DNA of 64,000 bases. It comes from Uranotaenia lowii (Eukaryota; Arthropoda; Insecta; Diptera; Culicidae). Of this stretch, positions 1-10,175 are shown piece by piece (positions within the stretch are counted from its first letter, which is position 1; every line of letters begins with the position of its first letter). Where the stretch lies: contig NC_073693.1 of assembly GCF_029784155.1 (NCBI RefSeq), forward strand, positions 163,600,031 through 163,664,030, read 5' to 3'. The translations under genes and the position numbers were made by a program. Below the pieces are notes generated by a model. It made no database searches, was not told the origin of the DNA, and saw nothing but the letters and a program-made list of their open reading frames with translations.

Positions 1-2657
1 ACATAAGTCCTAATAGCCGCATTCACCGTGCGGTTCACTCGCTCGACAGGGTTTGCCTGCGAGTGGTACTTGGCATTTAACCAGTGACGTATTTTGAAGC
101 GATCTAATAACGATTTGAATTCTTTAGATAAAAAGCATGAGCCATTATCTGTGATGATAACCTCGGGAGTAGAATTGCGGAAGAACCATTGGTTTCGAAT
201 AATCTCGCAAAGTGAGCTACTGTCAGTTCTACGCATGGGGCTTAACATAATCCACTTGCTAAAAAGATCCAACACCACCAGTATGTATTGGTAACCCTTT
301 TTACTACGGGGGAGGGGTCCTATAAAATCGATTGCTATAATCTGCCACGGATGCGTAGTGATCCTTTGCTCACCCATCAGCGGGACTACCGGTACACATG
401 CTGCCTTAACCTCTTTACAAGTGGTGCAGCGACTGACATAGTCTTTGACTTCGATTGCTAATCGTGGCCAGAAATAACGTTGTTTGATGCGTTCCGTGGT
501 TTTATCTACGCCTAAGTGCATCGCTTCGTCATGATTCTGACGAATAATTTGCTCACGATCATCAGGGGAGGGAACAAGTTTCCACTCGAATCGGTGGTCG
601 AAGGGTAAGTTAGGGGTAGATACAAATTTGAGTAGCTGACCGTTTTCTATGCGAAAGTCCACATAGTCGTCAGGTGACTCTGAAACCTTCTGCAACATTT
701 CCGTGTACCATTGAGAGTTCTTTCGAGTGGACACTACTGCGACGCTTCTCGACAGAGCGTCGGCCACAACGTTCTCCTTTCCCTTTCGATGGCGTATGGT
801 AACGTCGTATTGTTGTAGCGTCAAACACCAACGACTACAACGCGACGCAGTTTTCCACTTAGTGGTCATTATGTGTGAAAGGGCTGACGAGTCAGTTATT
901 AAGGTGAAATGACTTCCCTCGACATAGCATCTAAATGCTTCTATTGCAAGAAGAGCAGCTAACGTTTCTTTCTCGCACGCGTGGTAGTTACGTTGAGGCG
1001 TAGTCAATTTATGGGAAAAGTAAGCCACGACGCGTTCTGTACCGTCGTGCTCTTGGGTGAGTATCCCTGCAACAGCGACGTCGCTGGCGTCGGTCTGTAT
1101 ACAAAATTCTCGAGAGAAGTCAGGGCTGACAAGGATTGGGGCGGAAATGAGTTTCTCTTTGATTGAGCTGAAAGCTTCTTCTGCGCTTTCGTTCCACGCT
1201 AGTGTTTTACTTTTTGTTTTTAGCAAATCTGTGAGGGATGAAGTAATACCACTAAAATCGTCAATAAAACGACGATAATAATTACACATGCCAAGAAAAC
1301 GGCGCAATTTTGTAAGTGTGGTCGGTCGTTCATATTCTACGATCGCTCTAACCTTTTCGGGGTTGGGACGCAGACCATGAGTCGACAATAGATAACCAAG
1401 AAAAGGCAATTCTTGCACTCCGAACTTGGATTTTTGAATGTTGATGGCTAAATTTGCTGCTGATAATCTACGCGCTACTTCCTTGAGTAGCCTCACGTGC
1501 TCGTCGAATGTCTCACTTACGATGACTATATCATCTAAGTAGACGAACACGTGAGGTTCTAACTCGCCGTGTCCTAGAATGGTGTCCATAAGATACGATA
1601 AAACCATGGGTGAATTTACTAAACCGTAAATAAGGCGTGTAAATCTAAACATACCAAGACCCTGAACGCAAAACGCGGTATATCGTCGAGACTCGGGGTG
1701 AAGTGGTATTTGGAGGAAAGCTTCTGAGAGGTCGATGGTACTCAGAAATTGCGCTCGCGGCAATTGCCCTAATATTCGACCGGGATGCGGTAACGGATAC
1801 GCGTCGCGAACTATTCGCTCGTTCAATTTTCGCGCGTCGAGACATAGGCGGACCTTACCGCTCGGCTTGATGACGGGGACAATATTTAGAGACCAATCTG
1901 AGTGACATCTCTCAATTATTCCGATTTGAAGTAACCGATTAACTTCGTCGTGCACTTTTTGCTGAACTTTCGGCGATAGGGGGTACGGATATTGACGGAT
2001 CGCGGGTTTATCCTTCCAAATTTCCTGAATCTCGATTTTATGCTCGAGTAAGTGTGTATGCGTAATTTCGTCCGGGACTGCAATTTTAAAAGAAGATTTG
2101 ACCGATTCTAATTCATTTAATTCGGTTTCCGATAATGTACACGGCATTTCATTCAACGACGCGGAGTTGGATTCGATAGCAGCGCATTGATTCACGGTTG
2201 GGATAATATTGAACTTTTTCCAAAAGTCCATTCCTAAAATACAATCTAAAGATAAATCTTCCACAACGAGCGTGGCTAAAATTTTCATTTTCCCGTCGAA
2301 CGAATACGGTATATAAATTTTTCCTAAAATAGTTAATGGGGTTCCACCGGCGGTCTTTAATTGAATGGGAGTACTCAAAGATTGGAGTTTAGGGTGATTC
2401 AATTTCTCGTAGATTTTCCGATTGATCAGGGACAAATTACTCCCTGAATCAAGTAAACCTTTGACCGAAAGGTCATAGAGTTTCACGTAACCGTAGGGAC
2501 GATTATCTTCGGGTTCGGATAACGAGATTTCTGAAACGTTTTCATTTATATACATTTGATCGCGAGTGGGTTCCCAAAATTCGAATGGGGTGGTTAATAT
2601 TTCGGATGAATTTACGCGCGCGTCGACGATCTGCGGTTTTAAATCGTCTGCAACCCG
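1..2657 (-). CDS. pol: Gypsy pol polyprotein (protease, RT, RNase H, integrase), incomplete
   Basis: The frame entered by a -1 shift at 2657 is open for all 885 visible codons. Residue numbers count from the shift. Aspartic protease: DSGS at about 70 (2439-2450). Reverse transcriptase: YLDD at 373 (1530-1541). RNase H: TDAS with catalytic Asp near 523 (about 1091). Integrase: HHCC zinc motif with His 709 and 714 and Cys 744 and 747, then the catalytic triad Asp 777 (in AIDFIGP), Asp 837 (in ITDNG) and Glu 872 (in NPVER), the last two 35 residues apart. There is no start codon at the junction, so Pol is probably made only as a Gag-Pol fusion. The protein copies element RNA into cDNA and inserts it. 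The C-terminal integrase tail is outside the window. Confidence 0.93.
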
Positions 2658-4900
2658 TTTTTTCGACAGAAGGGACAGTTTTGTGTGTCGAATCCTTTAA
2701 ATCCGCAAACACGACAAATTAAACCGCGACTCGATCGACATTCTTCTAGAGAATGATTTTTGCTTCGACAATAAAGACATTCATCGGAATCTGGAGGTTT
2801 GTGTGCGGAAATAAGGTCGGCAAAGGATCGTGGTTTCTTAGAAGAACCTTCGCGCGGGTTTTCCGAACCAGGGACGGTCTTGGATTGTTTTAGATTACCG
2901 GAAGTTTCCGTTTTAGGCTTAAAAGGATTAATTCGATTTGAGTTGTTATTTACAGACCTATTCACAAAATTGTTGTCCTTTTGTTGCCGGGGATTCTGAT
3001 TATTGTTACTAGGAATAATAATTTTGGGGTTCGATGTGGGTGGACTTTCCGAAATCGCATTGGTGAATTTTTCGGAACCAAACATTTTATTGTAAAGAGA
3101 GAAATTTGAAGCATCCATTTTTCTACCTGCTTCGACTAAATCTTCAATTGTATCGATAACTTGCCATAAAATTTGCTTTTTGTAATCTCCTCGCATGTTA
3201 TGTTTAATTACGTTTAATTTTTCTGGTTCGCTCATTTGAAAAGTCATAGACCTAAAAAGTTTTTCCATATCGAAAAAATAATCTTGAAACGTTTCGTTTC
3301 GCTGTTGACGTCTTAGATACACCCTAGAACGGACAAGAGAATCCAGTTCGGGGTGGACAAATGCTCTTCGCAATTCATTCACTAAATGTGACCAATCTCT
3401 GAGCTGACCTTTTGAGCTTAATGACATGAACCAATTTAATGCTGGGCCTGTAAAGAGGTGAAAAGCAGAGTCGAATAATTCCTGCTCGGAGATCCTCTCC
3501 GCAAGCGAAAGTTGCTGAACTAGCACCAAGAACTCATTCAAGTTGCTACCCTGATCGTTCCCTGAGTACTTGTTGATCTTCCATTTAGATACTGGGAGAG
3601 ATTTGTGGCTATAAACCGGCCTCGGTGCCTGCGATTGCTCCTGAAAATTATTCGGGTTCAGAGCAGCGGATGAAAAAAACGATGGATACCTGGTTGGATA
3701 AACGGTCGAGGTTGGCGGGGCAAAAGATGGGATTTGCTGGTAGACTGAGTGAGCAGGTGCAAACAGATCATTAGGGTGTAAAATGTTCTGAACAGAACTG
3801 CTGGGATAGATTTGACCATAAGGTAGACTATGTGCGGGTAGTGCACCTGGATTACTAAAATGAGGTATTGGATATGTCGGGTTCGAATACGTTGATGAGG
3901 GCCATGCTCCAGTTGAATTGCGAGTATACGCACTACAACTTGCTGGATAGTTTTCTGGGAGAGTTGTCTGTCGGGTAGGTAAATACGCACTAGATGTGGG
4001 AATAGGCAAAATAGAACTGACAGTGGTCACCACTCGGGGAACTGACACTGAGTTCGTAACCGAGGTAGGTGGATGAAAGCTTTCGCTTGAGATACCAAAA
4101 TACGGCATGTTTGCTGATGTTGATTGGGGTATAGGAACTCTGGGAACCAATTTTTGGGGATTATTCTCGACCGAACTCTTAAATTGCCTGAGAGCGTAAA
4201 GTTCATGTTCAAGAGTTAACATGGTTTCTCGAAGTTCTTGTTTGGGATTTTCAAAATACGCGCTAGTGTCACATCCTAATCTCGACAAACACTGAGTTAT
4301 ATCATTATCGATTTCTTCCTCTTCTTCTACTTTAGCTTTCTCGGTGTTTACGTTCAAAGTTATATTTTCGAGTGAAGTTGTTGGCGTAGCAAAAAGTGAA
4401 GTCAGCGTGATTTTTCCCGGTTGTAGTTTCGTGACGTCGTGATCTTTATAGAAGAACCTGTTTAATAAGTCTATCACTTCGGTAAATAATCTTTTCGCGT
4501 CGTTTTGAATTTGTTCTTCGGGGACTGGAAGTAAACGCGAAAGTCTAACGGCCAAATGGAGCAATGTTGTTTGGTATCGAACGAGTTGTGCTGGTTGGCA
4601 ATTCTTTGCTAAGCTGTCTTTCAAAAGGGTAAGTTTTTCTGAACAAATCTGAAAATCAATTAGTTGGTCATAATTATATTTGATCATACAGAGAATGTTT
4701 TCTGGTTTTTCTCGTTTCAGGGTTTCTCGTAAGATGGATTTCTTTCGAGAGGTTTGGGCGCCTTCTTCGATTTGGATTTCCCTAACGTCAAGCTCGTAGT
4801 CGAGCTCTTCGTCGCTGAGGAAGTCAACGCGAAGATCATAAAATCGTTGATGGAGTGATTCCATCCTGGTTATTGCCTGTGTGTTGCTAGTGGTGCTCAT
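2639..4900 (-). CDS. gag: Gypsy gag polyprotein, 753 aa
   Basis: The frame starts at an ATG (4898-4900) and ends at TAA (2639-2641). The N-terminal 240 residues are charged, with a run of five Glu. Residues of roughly 240-430 are rich in Pro, Ser, Thr and Tyr. About 440-570 resembles a capsid-type retrotransposon gag domain (LNWF and WSHLVNELRRAF segments). The C-terminus is basic and carries a CCHC knuckle at 708-721 (C-x2-C-x4-H-x4-C), followed by a second C-x2-C-x9-C-x2-C cluster at 729-745. The role is to package element RNA into particles. The N-terminal extension makes this Gag longer than many Gypsy Gags. The last codons overlap pol through the frameshift site. Confidence 0.88.
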   Translation of the reverse strand: MSTTSNTQAITRMESLHQRFYDLRVDFLSDEELDYELDVREIQIEEGAQTSRKKSILRETLKREKPENILCMIKYNYDQLIDFQICSEKLTLLKDSLAKNCQPAQLVRYQTTLLHLAVRLSRLLPVPEEQIQNDAKRLFTEVIDLLNRFFYKDHDVTKLQPGKITLTSLFATPTTSLENITLNVNTEKAKVEEEEEIDNDITQCLSRLGCDTSAYFENPKQELRETMLTLEHELYALRQFKSSVENNPQKLVPRVPIPQSTSANMPYFGISSESFHPPTSVTNSVSVPRVVTTVSSILPIPTSSAYLPTRQTTLPENYPASCSAYTRNSTGAWPSSTYSNPTYPIPHFSNPGALPAHSLPYGQIYPSSSVQNILHPNDLFAPAHSVYQQIPSFAPPTSTVYPTRYPSFFSSAALNPNNFQEQSQAPRPVYSHKSLPVSKWKINKYSGNDQGSNLNEFLVLVQQLSLAERISEQELFDSAFHLFTGPALNWFMSLSSKGQLRDWSHLVNELRRAFVHPELDSLVRSRVYLRRQQRNETFQDYFFDMEKLFRSMTFQMSEPEKLNVIKHNMRGDYKKQILWQVIDTIEDLVEAGRKMDASNFSLYNKMFGSEKFTNAISESPPTSNPKIIIPSNNNQNPRQQKDNNFVNRSVNNNSNRINPFKPKTETSGNLKQSKTVPGSENPREGSSKKPRSFADLISAHKPPDSDECLYCRSKNHSLEECRSSRGLICRVCGFKGFDTQNCPFCRKNGLQTI
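2657..2663 (-). promoter_or_regulatory. -1 ribosomal frameshift heptamer A AAA AAC
   Basis: On the minus strand the gag frame reads CGA AAA AAC GGG. That places A AAA AAC in the exact X XXY YYZ phase for simultaneous slippage. Slipping back one base opens the pol frame, which is free of stops to base 1, while gag terminates six codons after the heptamer at 2639-2641. I did not model a downstream pseudoknot or stem. Confidence 0.88.
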
Positions 4901-5229
4901 TGTGAGAGCGATATATGAGTGTTTTATGAATGAAATAAGTTTGTTTTAATAAATACACGTATTATGAATGGAAAAGTTTACACCATGAAAATAAATGAGC
5001 GTTTAAATTGTTTAATTTTATCCGAAAATCAATCACTTCAAACAATAAAACCAAAATAAAAGAATTTAACTTCGAATTAAGAAATCGAATAGAGATAAAT
5101 ATCACATCCGTTTCTTTGATCACTAATTCGCAGAACAAACTATTAGCAGTGAAAGTTAGCGAATTTTTCTCAAATAAATGCTTAATCACTGTAACGGAAG
5201 GAGATCAGTGAGTCTCCCCTAGCTACGAA

Positions 5230-5256
5230 GAAAATGTGAAACTAGTTCGCATTTTC
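5230..5256 (-). promoter_or_regulatory. Leader hairpin immediately downstream of the primer site
   Basis: The arms 5230-5240 and 5246-5256 are 11-bp complementary (one G-T pair) around a 5-nt loop, ACTAG on the plus strand. It lies a few bases 3' of the primer site in element orientation, where retroelement dimerisation or packaging stems often sit. The function is inferred. Confidence 0.5.
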
Positions 5257-5260
5257 TTTT

Positions 5261-5275
5261 TACGAGTGGGCGCCA
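5261..5275 (-). promoter_or_regulatory. tRNA primer-binding site (tRNA-Lys-like)
   Basis: The minus strand reads TGGCGCCCACTCGTA two bases inside the LTR end. TGGCGCCCA matches the start of lysine-tRNA primer sites used by several Gypsy and retroviral elements. The 3' half is less typical, so the identity of the tRNA is less certain than the presence of a primer site. Confidence 0.75.
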
Positions 5276-5277
5276 AT

Positions 5278-6289
5278 TGAAACTAGGCCTTCGACTAGCT
5301 CAGGACTCCAGCCAATCTCAGGGTCGGCTCGTCGTAGCTAGGAAATACTTACCAACCTGTTCGATGTCGTTACCTCCCACCCAGTTATAACCCGTATTTA
5401 AATTCTTTCGGTGCACGCAATAAAAGTGAAATGAAAATTTTAAGGGCAATAAAATCAACGTGTATTGAAAGCTAATTCGAACTTCAGTTATCAAGGAGCA
5501 AAATTCAGATTTTATTTATAGAAAAAACTCTTTTAACTCACTGCTTGCTCGATGTGCTGGTGCGGGTACCCGTCGATGCTGCCGGACACCTCGATGCTGG
5601 AACTCGCTGCCGTGGTACCACGTGGATTCCGTCAGCCGGATTGGCCGGTATTTTCCCGTAGTAGCGGACGCCCTGGTGCGTCGCGCAGGTTCTGCCTCAG
5701 GCCTCAAAGTGGTGATAGATGCGGCCTCGGAATACTACCGGCGGCTGTAGGATGGCTTGTCGAGAGAACTACAGTTCTCTGTTCTTTTCTGCACCGTGTG
5801 TTGTTGTACGGCCAGAGAAAGTCGTTTGCCGTATGGTAACGAACGGCGTATCCGGGAAGCCGTATGTTGACGGACGGCCGTGTCCTGCGCCGTATGTTTA
5901 CGGACGGCGGTTCGACCCTCTTGGGACGCAGTTAGCACTTTTTATCACGGTGCTGATCTGTGAGGATTTTTCACTCGCGTTACTAAACTGCCAAGATCTT
6001 CGATATAGGTGAAGCTTGGCTAACGGAAGTAAGTTGGCGGTTTATACGATACGCGCACAACTGTCGAACGACACTTTTCGGAATCGCGTACCCAAGGTAT
6101 AAGAGGCCGGCCCATTGGTGCGTCGGTCTTTTATCACCTCCTCCGGTACGACCAATCGGTGATGTCGACGCTCCTGATTGGGCCACGTCATCTTCTTAGT
6201 GGTTCCGCATGTGGCGCGGATTCCTTATGGCGTGGATGGTGTCTCGGCTAGATGAGGTTACAGCAGTTGAGCTAACCTAATCTGCTACA
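5278..6289 (-). repeat. 5' long terminal repeat of the Gypsy element, about 1.0 kb
   Basis: The inner end is TG at 5278-5279 on the plus strand (CA on the element strand), two bases from the primer site. The outer end is placed at 6289, where the minus strand begins TGTAGCAGAT. The GC-rich composition stops there. About 1 kb is long for a Gypsy LTR, so the outer edge is the least certain point. Confidence 0.65.
5828..5908. repeat. Three direct repeats of a 20-bp hairpin inside the LTR
   Basis: Units at 5828-5847, 5859-5878 and 5889-5908 share GCCGTATG-n-AACG/ACGG-n-CGGC and each can fold on itself (GCCGTA paired with TACGG or CGGC). Spacing is about 30 bp. Repeats of this kind in an LTR often act as enhancer or repressor binding sites; that role is inferred. 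Confidence 0.55.
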
Positions 6290-6616
6290 CTGAAAAACAA
6301 CTGCTATCTTTCTATTTTCGAAACAAGGTTTACTGAAGGCCCATTTTAAATTAATTCGTTAATTAAATTTTATATAAGAAAAACTTTTAAGCGTGAATAT
6401 TTACATTTACTTACATTTTATGTTTATCAGGGCAAAACTGCCACCGAAATTCATAAAATGCAGGTTGTAACCGAGTAGGAGGTTACAGTTGGTTCCTAAT
6501 GAAACAAATCACGAAAAACAATTCTTCTTTTAAATTATTCATATTCTAACATCTTTGCTGTTTATAAGTGTTTCTTTAATCTTTAATATTTTTCAAAAAT
6601 AAATCTTTTCAATGAT

Positions 6617-6860
6617 ATATAAATATGTTGGAGTTCGATGAATATTTTGACTGCTATCCCGGATTTTCTGGAAGAAAAAAATTCACTTGAATAAATAAAT
6701 AACTTCCTATTTGAGCTTTGCTTTATATCATTTCATAATAATGAGATATTTAAGACTCATCTTTTTTTCGTTTATGTGTTTATCATTTTCATAGAACATA
6801 CTTGGTCTCTACAAAATCTTGATTCTTCGATATATCAGAATGGAGATTAAGAGTATCTGA
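6617..6860 (+). repeat. Dispersed repeat, copy 1
   Basis: Shares an ordered series of blocks with 8336-8600. ATATGTTGG-n-GTYC-n-ATGAA comes at the start, then a ...CTAT-n-TCTGG/CCGG-n-GAAAAAA block. TTTCATAGAACATACTTGG is identical in both copies, followed by a short CAGTATATTGGAATG-like block. Same orientation in both. The family is not recognised. Confidence 0.55.
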
Positions 6861-6866
6861 ATCAAG

Positions 6867-6925
6867 ATTTCCTAAATCACAGAAAAATTTGTTATTCCAC
6901 AGAATTTCGAGAAAATTATGAATGT
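6867..6925 (+). repeat. AATCACAGAAAAAT dispersed repeat, copy 1
   Basis: The sequence around AAATCACAGAAAAATTTGTT and CCACAGAATTT matches similar stretches at 19519-19625 (same strand) and 52510-52622 (opposite strand). It is the shortest and most diverged of the three. Confidence 0.5.
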
Positions 6926-7512
6926 GTTTCCATTCAATCTCACCAAGAGTAATTTCCATATACCCAGCATCTAACGCGTAAAGAAAGTGGCTTTCACTAT
7001 CCTCTTCGAAAGGTGTATCCTGCGTCTTTTAAAATAACCTCGACAAGGCATCAGCACGTTTTGCTTTCCTGTAATGTTCGTGTATGTTTTGTTTTTGTTT
7101 TTTTTTTACATTTTCTGTACATTCAGCCATTTTCGTTTCGCTTCATTATTATGAGTCACTTGAACTCCTTTGTCAATTATTTTCTCTTTTTCACTTTAAG
7201 ATTTATCCATAATAATGCTGACAGCATTTTCTTTCCATTCATTCAGCACCTGAACTTCTTTGCCACATATCTTCTCACTTTTAGACCAATTTTCCGCCAT
7301 TTTGTTTCAGTTTTCTGTAATTGTCACTTGAACCGCTATCCATAGTTTTGCCGCATTTTTTCACAATCTTTTAATATTTTACAGAATTTTCACCTTTTGG
7401 AATTTATTCAATACCCTTTTATGATTTTGTTTTTAAATTTTGCATCACATTTTTTTTCAACTCTCCTCATCCTTTTTTTTGCATGGCGTTATTAATTCTT
7501 TGCAATGAATAC

Positions 7513-7767
7513 TTACGATTTTCTTTTCGCTGTGTTCTTGTCGGCAGCAACTGATGATTTACTGCTGGAAGCACTTGATTTTCCCGTTGGTTTCTTCGCG
7601 GAAGCACTCGTAGAATTTTCTGCTGGTCTCTTTCCTGAAGCACTTGAAGATTTTCCGGCTTCGGCAGCCGACGCGCCATTGTCGGGATTGAGCGTCACTT
7701 TTCCATGATGAGGATTTGCGCAAGAACTTTCCTTCGCAAAGTCACTTTCCAGAATGAATGATGCCAC
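7513..7767 (-). pseudogene. Low-complexity Ala/Ser/Lys-rich reading frame, unrecognised
   Basis: An 84-codon minus-strand frame with no ATG; an in-frame stop lies about 11 codons upstream of its first possible alternative start. The first 30 residues are ordinary (VASFILESDF, then CANPHHGKVTL). The rest is repeats of S-A-S-x-K-K/P and ends in a basic KNTAKRKS tail. It could be the last exon of a nuclear protein, a relic, or chance. No splice acceptor is visible upstream. I do not recognise the family. Confidence 0.2.
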
Positions 7768-8335
7768 TCCGTATGCGGTTTCACCGTTGGGTCATCTTTT
7801 TTTTCTTTCACTCTTCTCACTCAGATATTGCTCTCTCTCTAAAGAGAGTAATGGCATTTGACCAGAGATGCCAATGTGCCTGATTTTTCAGGCATTGATT
7901 TTGCCTGATTTTTGTGAATGTCATGAAAAATGGGTAGTAAGGAACTTGAGTAGGTACCATAGCTGAAGTGAAAAAGTGAAAATGTGGCTGAATCAAAGCA
8001 ATCGAAAGATTCCCGGTAATTCTTATTTAACCTTCCAAAGCCGTTCGCTAAATATCCGTTTCGGGGAAATATGAGTTGTAATTTGATTTCGTTCTCCTGG
8101 CTGTAAATGTTGACCGATTTTGATGATATTATACTCATTGTGTAGGTAATTTATTCTTATTACTCAACATTTCAAAATCAAGTCGATATGTATTACCAGG
8201 TTTTCAGAAACTGGTTCAGAAAGTTGAAAGTCCGAAAAATTAATTTTATTTTTAAAATACTCATAACTTCTGACAGCTTTTCTGTATTTAATTACTTCAT
8301 TGATGTTTGAAATTGTCAAGAATCCATCTATCCGA

Positions 8336-8622
8336 CAATGTATAGATATGTTGGGGTCCAATGAAAGTTTTTACCGCTATGACAGATCTTCCGGTAGAAA
8401 AAAGTCTTACTTTAAAAAAACGACATCCAGTTTTGGCTTTGCTTAGCTGCATTTCATTTCTCAATGAACCGATTTTAAAAACTCAAATTTTAGTTTTTTG
8501 GCGTTAATTTGATCATTATTTTCATAGAACATACTTGGTCTGTCAAAACTACCAGTTCATCAGTATATTGGAATGATGATAAAGATGTTTGAAATGTGCG
8601 CTTCGGGTCATATTGACCCGAA
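8336..8622 (+). repeat. Dispersed repeat, copy 2, ending in a near-palindrome
   Basis: Same block order as 6617-6860, including the identical TTTCATAGAACATACTTGG. It ends with TTCGGGTCATATTGACCCGAA (8602-8622), almost a perfect palindrome. A similar TAGGGTCATATTCCCCCGAAC occurs near 51931-51951. Confidence 0.55.
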
Positions 8623-9616
8623 CGGCTTTGGAGGGTTAAAAAAGGGATTTAAATGGAATCTTTCGATTGCTTGATGCAGTAGAATTATTCAACCAAATAG
8701 ACACACAACACATATTAGAGTGAAAATGTGGAGCGATGATAAAAAAAAGATCATCACTTTGAGCGAAATGTCCGTTACTTTAACGCTGCCTGATTTTGCC
8801 TGATTTTTATTTCACCTGTTCCCTGATTTTTGAAAAAAAAAGTTAAAGAGGCTGTATATAAGACACAACTACAAGAATTACGTAGAATTACGGTTTTTTC
8901 ATACCTTTCACGAATGACCTAAATGGGTTAAATTCCTATAAAAAAGGAAAAAAAATACCTTTCACGAGAATTTAATAAATTTTTCTTTACGAGTTCGTCG
9001 TTTTTGAATCATTTTGACTTTCATATACTATTTTTGGCAAGTTTGTATCAATGAGAACTCAGAAAATTCGTAATGAATAAATCATAAGATTCTAGTTCAT
9101 CTAATTTCTCCTTGTTATTGTAAGTGGCGTTTTTAGTCAGCCTTAACACCTTAACGCCTAATCCACACCAAGCAACTTGAACTGTGATTTCTATGGTGAG
9201 ACGAACTTTGTTGTCTGTTGTTGTTGGAAACATGAGACAATCTCAGTGTGTCCCGAATAAAATAAGACACATTTAAACCGCCTCGAGACCAACTGTCTCC
9301 TTGAGTGGGCTAGCCCTAACACTGCAACATGTAAAAGCGCCAGCTCCAGCGTCAACATCCTAAGCATTGCTTCACTATCGAATAAGCGATAAAGCCAAGC
9401 CCGAGCTGAACTTACATGTTATTAGTTCAAAAGTTGCTGAGCAACTAACCGAATTTGCTCAAATTTTCATTTTATATGCCGAACATATCATAGCGAACGC
9501 AAAATGTAGGTATGGTGCAAAGCATAATAACGAAAAAAGGGTACACACGTGCAGAGTATCGACGAACAAAAGCTTGCTTTGATCCGTTGGTTTTTCTTCC
9601 AGGTCAATTGAAAGTA

Positions 9617-10173
9617 CACTGCCGGCCAAAAGTTTTGGATAACCCCTTCTAAAACATGTAAACACACTTATCAAGAAATACATTTGTTAAATTTTGAGCA
9701 ATAAATTGACTTGAACTTCAAATTATCAAATAGCTACATATGTAAGTTATCGGTCAAAAGTTTGGGTGCATCTCGCAGTATGGTGTATCTGCCAAAAGTT
9801 TGGGATCGGTCTTTAAAAATTTGTTATTTTATTTCATCTGTATCGCTTTTGTTAAACAGCGTATCGCTTATCTATTAAGCTTATTGTTTGATATTTAGTT
9901 AAATTTTGTCTAGAAAATTTGTCATGAAAACTTCAATTAAAGATTGATTATGTTCCGAAAAAAATTACCAAAATGTCTGACCTAAAAATACCTGGAAATT
10001 TTTTTTATCATAACTTTGTCATCTTACGGGTAACTGCGGATCTATTGAACTAAATATATTTTTTCCCAAATACATACGAAGAAAATATATGCAACGTGTC
10101 ATAAGTTGGCAAAGATATGGCCGCAAAAATTTCATGATTTGAAAGGGTGTTTCCAAACTTTTAGCCAGTAGTG
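9617..10173. mobile_element. Tc1/mariner-type non-autonomous element (557 bp)
   Basis: Flanked by TA on both sides (9615-9616, 10174-10175). The left end reads CACTGCCGGCCAAAAGTTTT. The right end, read inward, is CACTACTGGCTAAAAGTTTG, giving TIRs of about 24 bp with a few mismatches. The CAAAAGTTTGG core also recurs inside at about 9752-9764 and 9787-9799. No transposase frame is present, so mobility would depend on a full-length relative. TA duplication plus CACTG-n-CCAAAAGTTTGG ends is typical of Tc1-like elements. Confidence 0.75.
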
Positions 10174-10175
10174 TA

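Larger units (their letters stand above)
1..6289 (-). mobile_element. Ty3/Gypsy LTR retrotransposon, truncated by window edge
   Basis: On the minus strand the order is LTR, primer-binding site, untranslated leader, gag, frameshift site, pol. The 3' part of pol (after the integrase core) and the 3' LTR lie beyond base 1. The pol order (protease, RT, RNase H, integrase) is diagnostic for Metaviridae. Neither gag nor the visible pol frame contains a stop or frameshift other than the programmed one, so the copy looks young and possibly functional. The right edge at 6289 is inferred from a change from GC-rich LTR to AT-rich flank after a TGTAGCAG start on the minus strand; target duplication cannot be checked because the other end is missing. 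Confidence 0.88.
6290..9614. other. AT-rich noncoding stretch with dispersed repeat remnants
   Basis: No convincing gene is present apart from one weak frame at 7513-7767. Short motif groups recur: CCTGATTTT several times at 7879-7916 and again at 8785-8835, and the repeats listed separately. The sequence resembles decayed repeats rather than exons. Confidence 0.6.

Noticed and set aside
1645..1845. A 66-codon minus-strand frame inside Gypsy pol
   Set aside because: It is out of frame with pol, which is open through the same stretch and carries the RT motifs.
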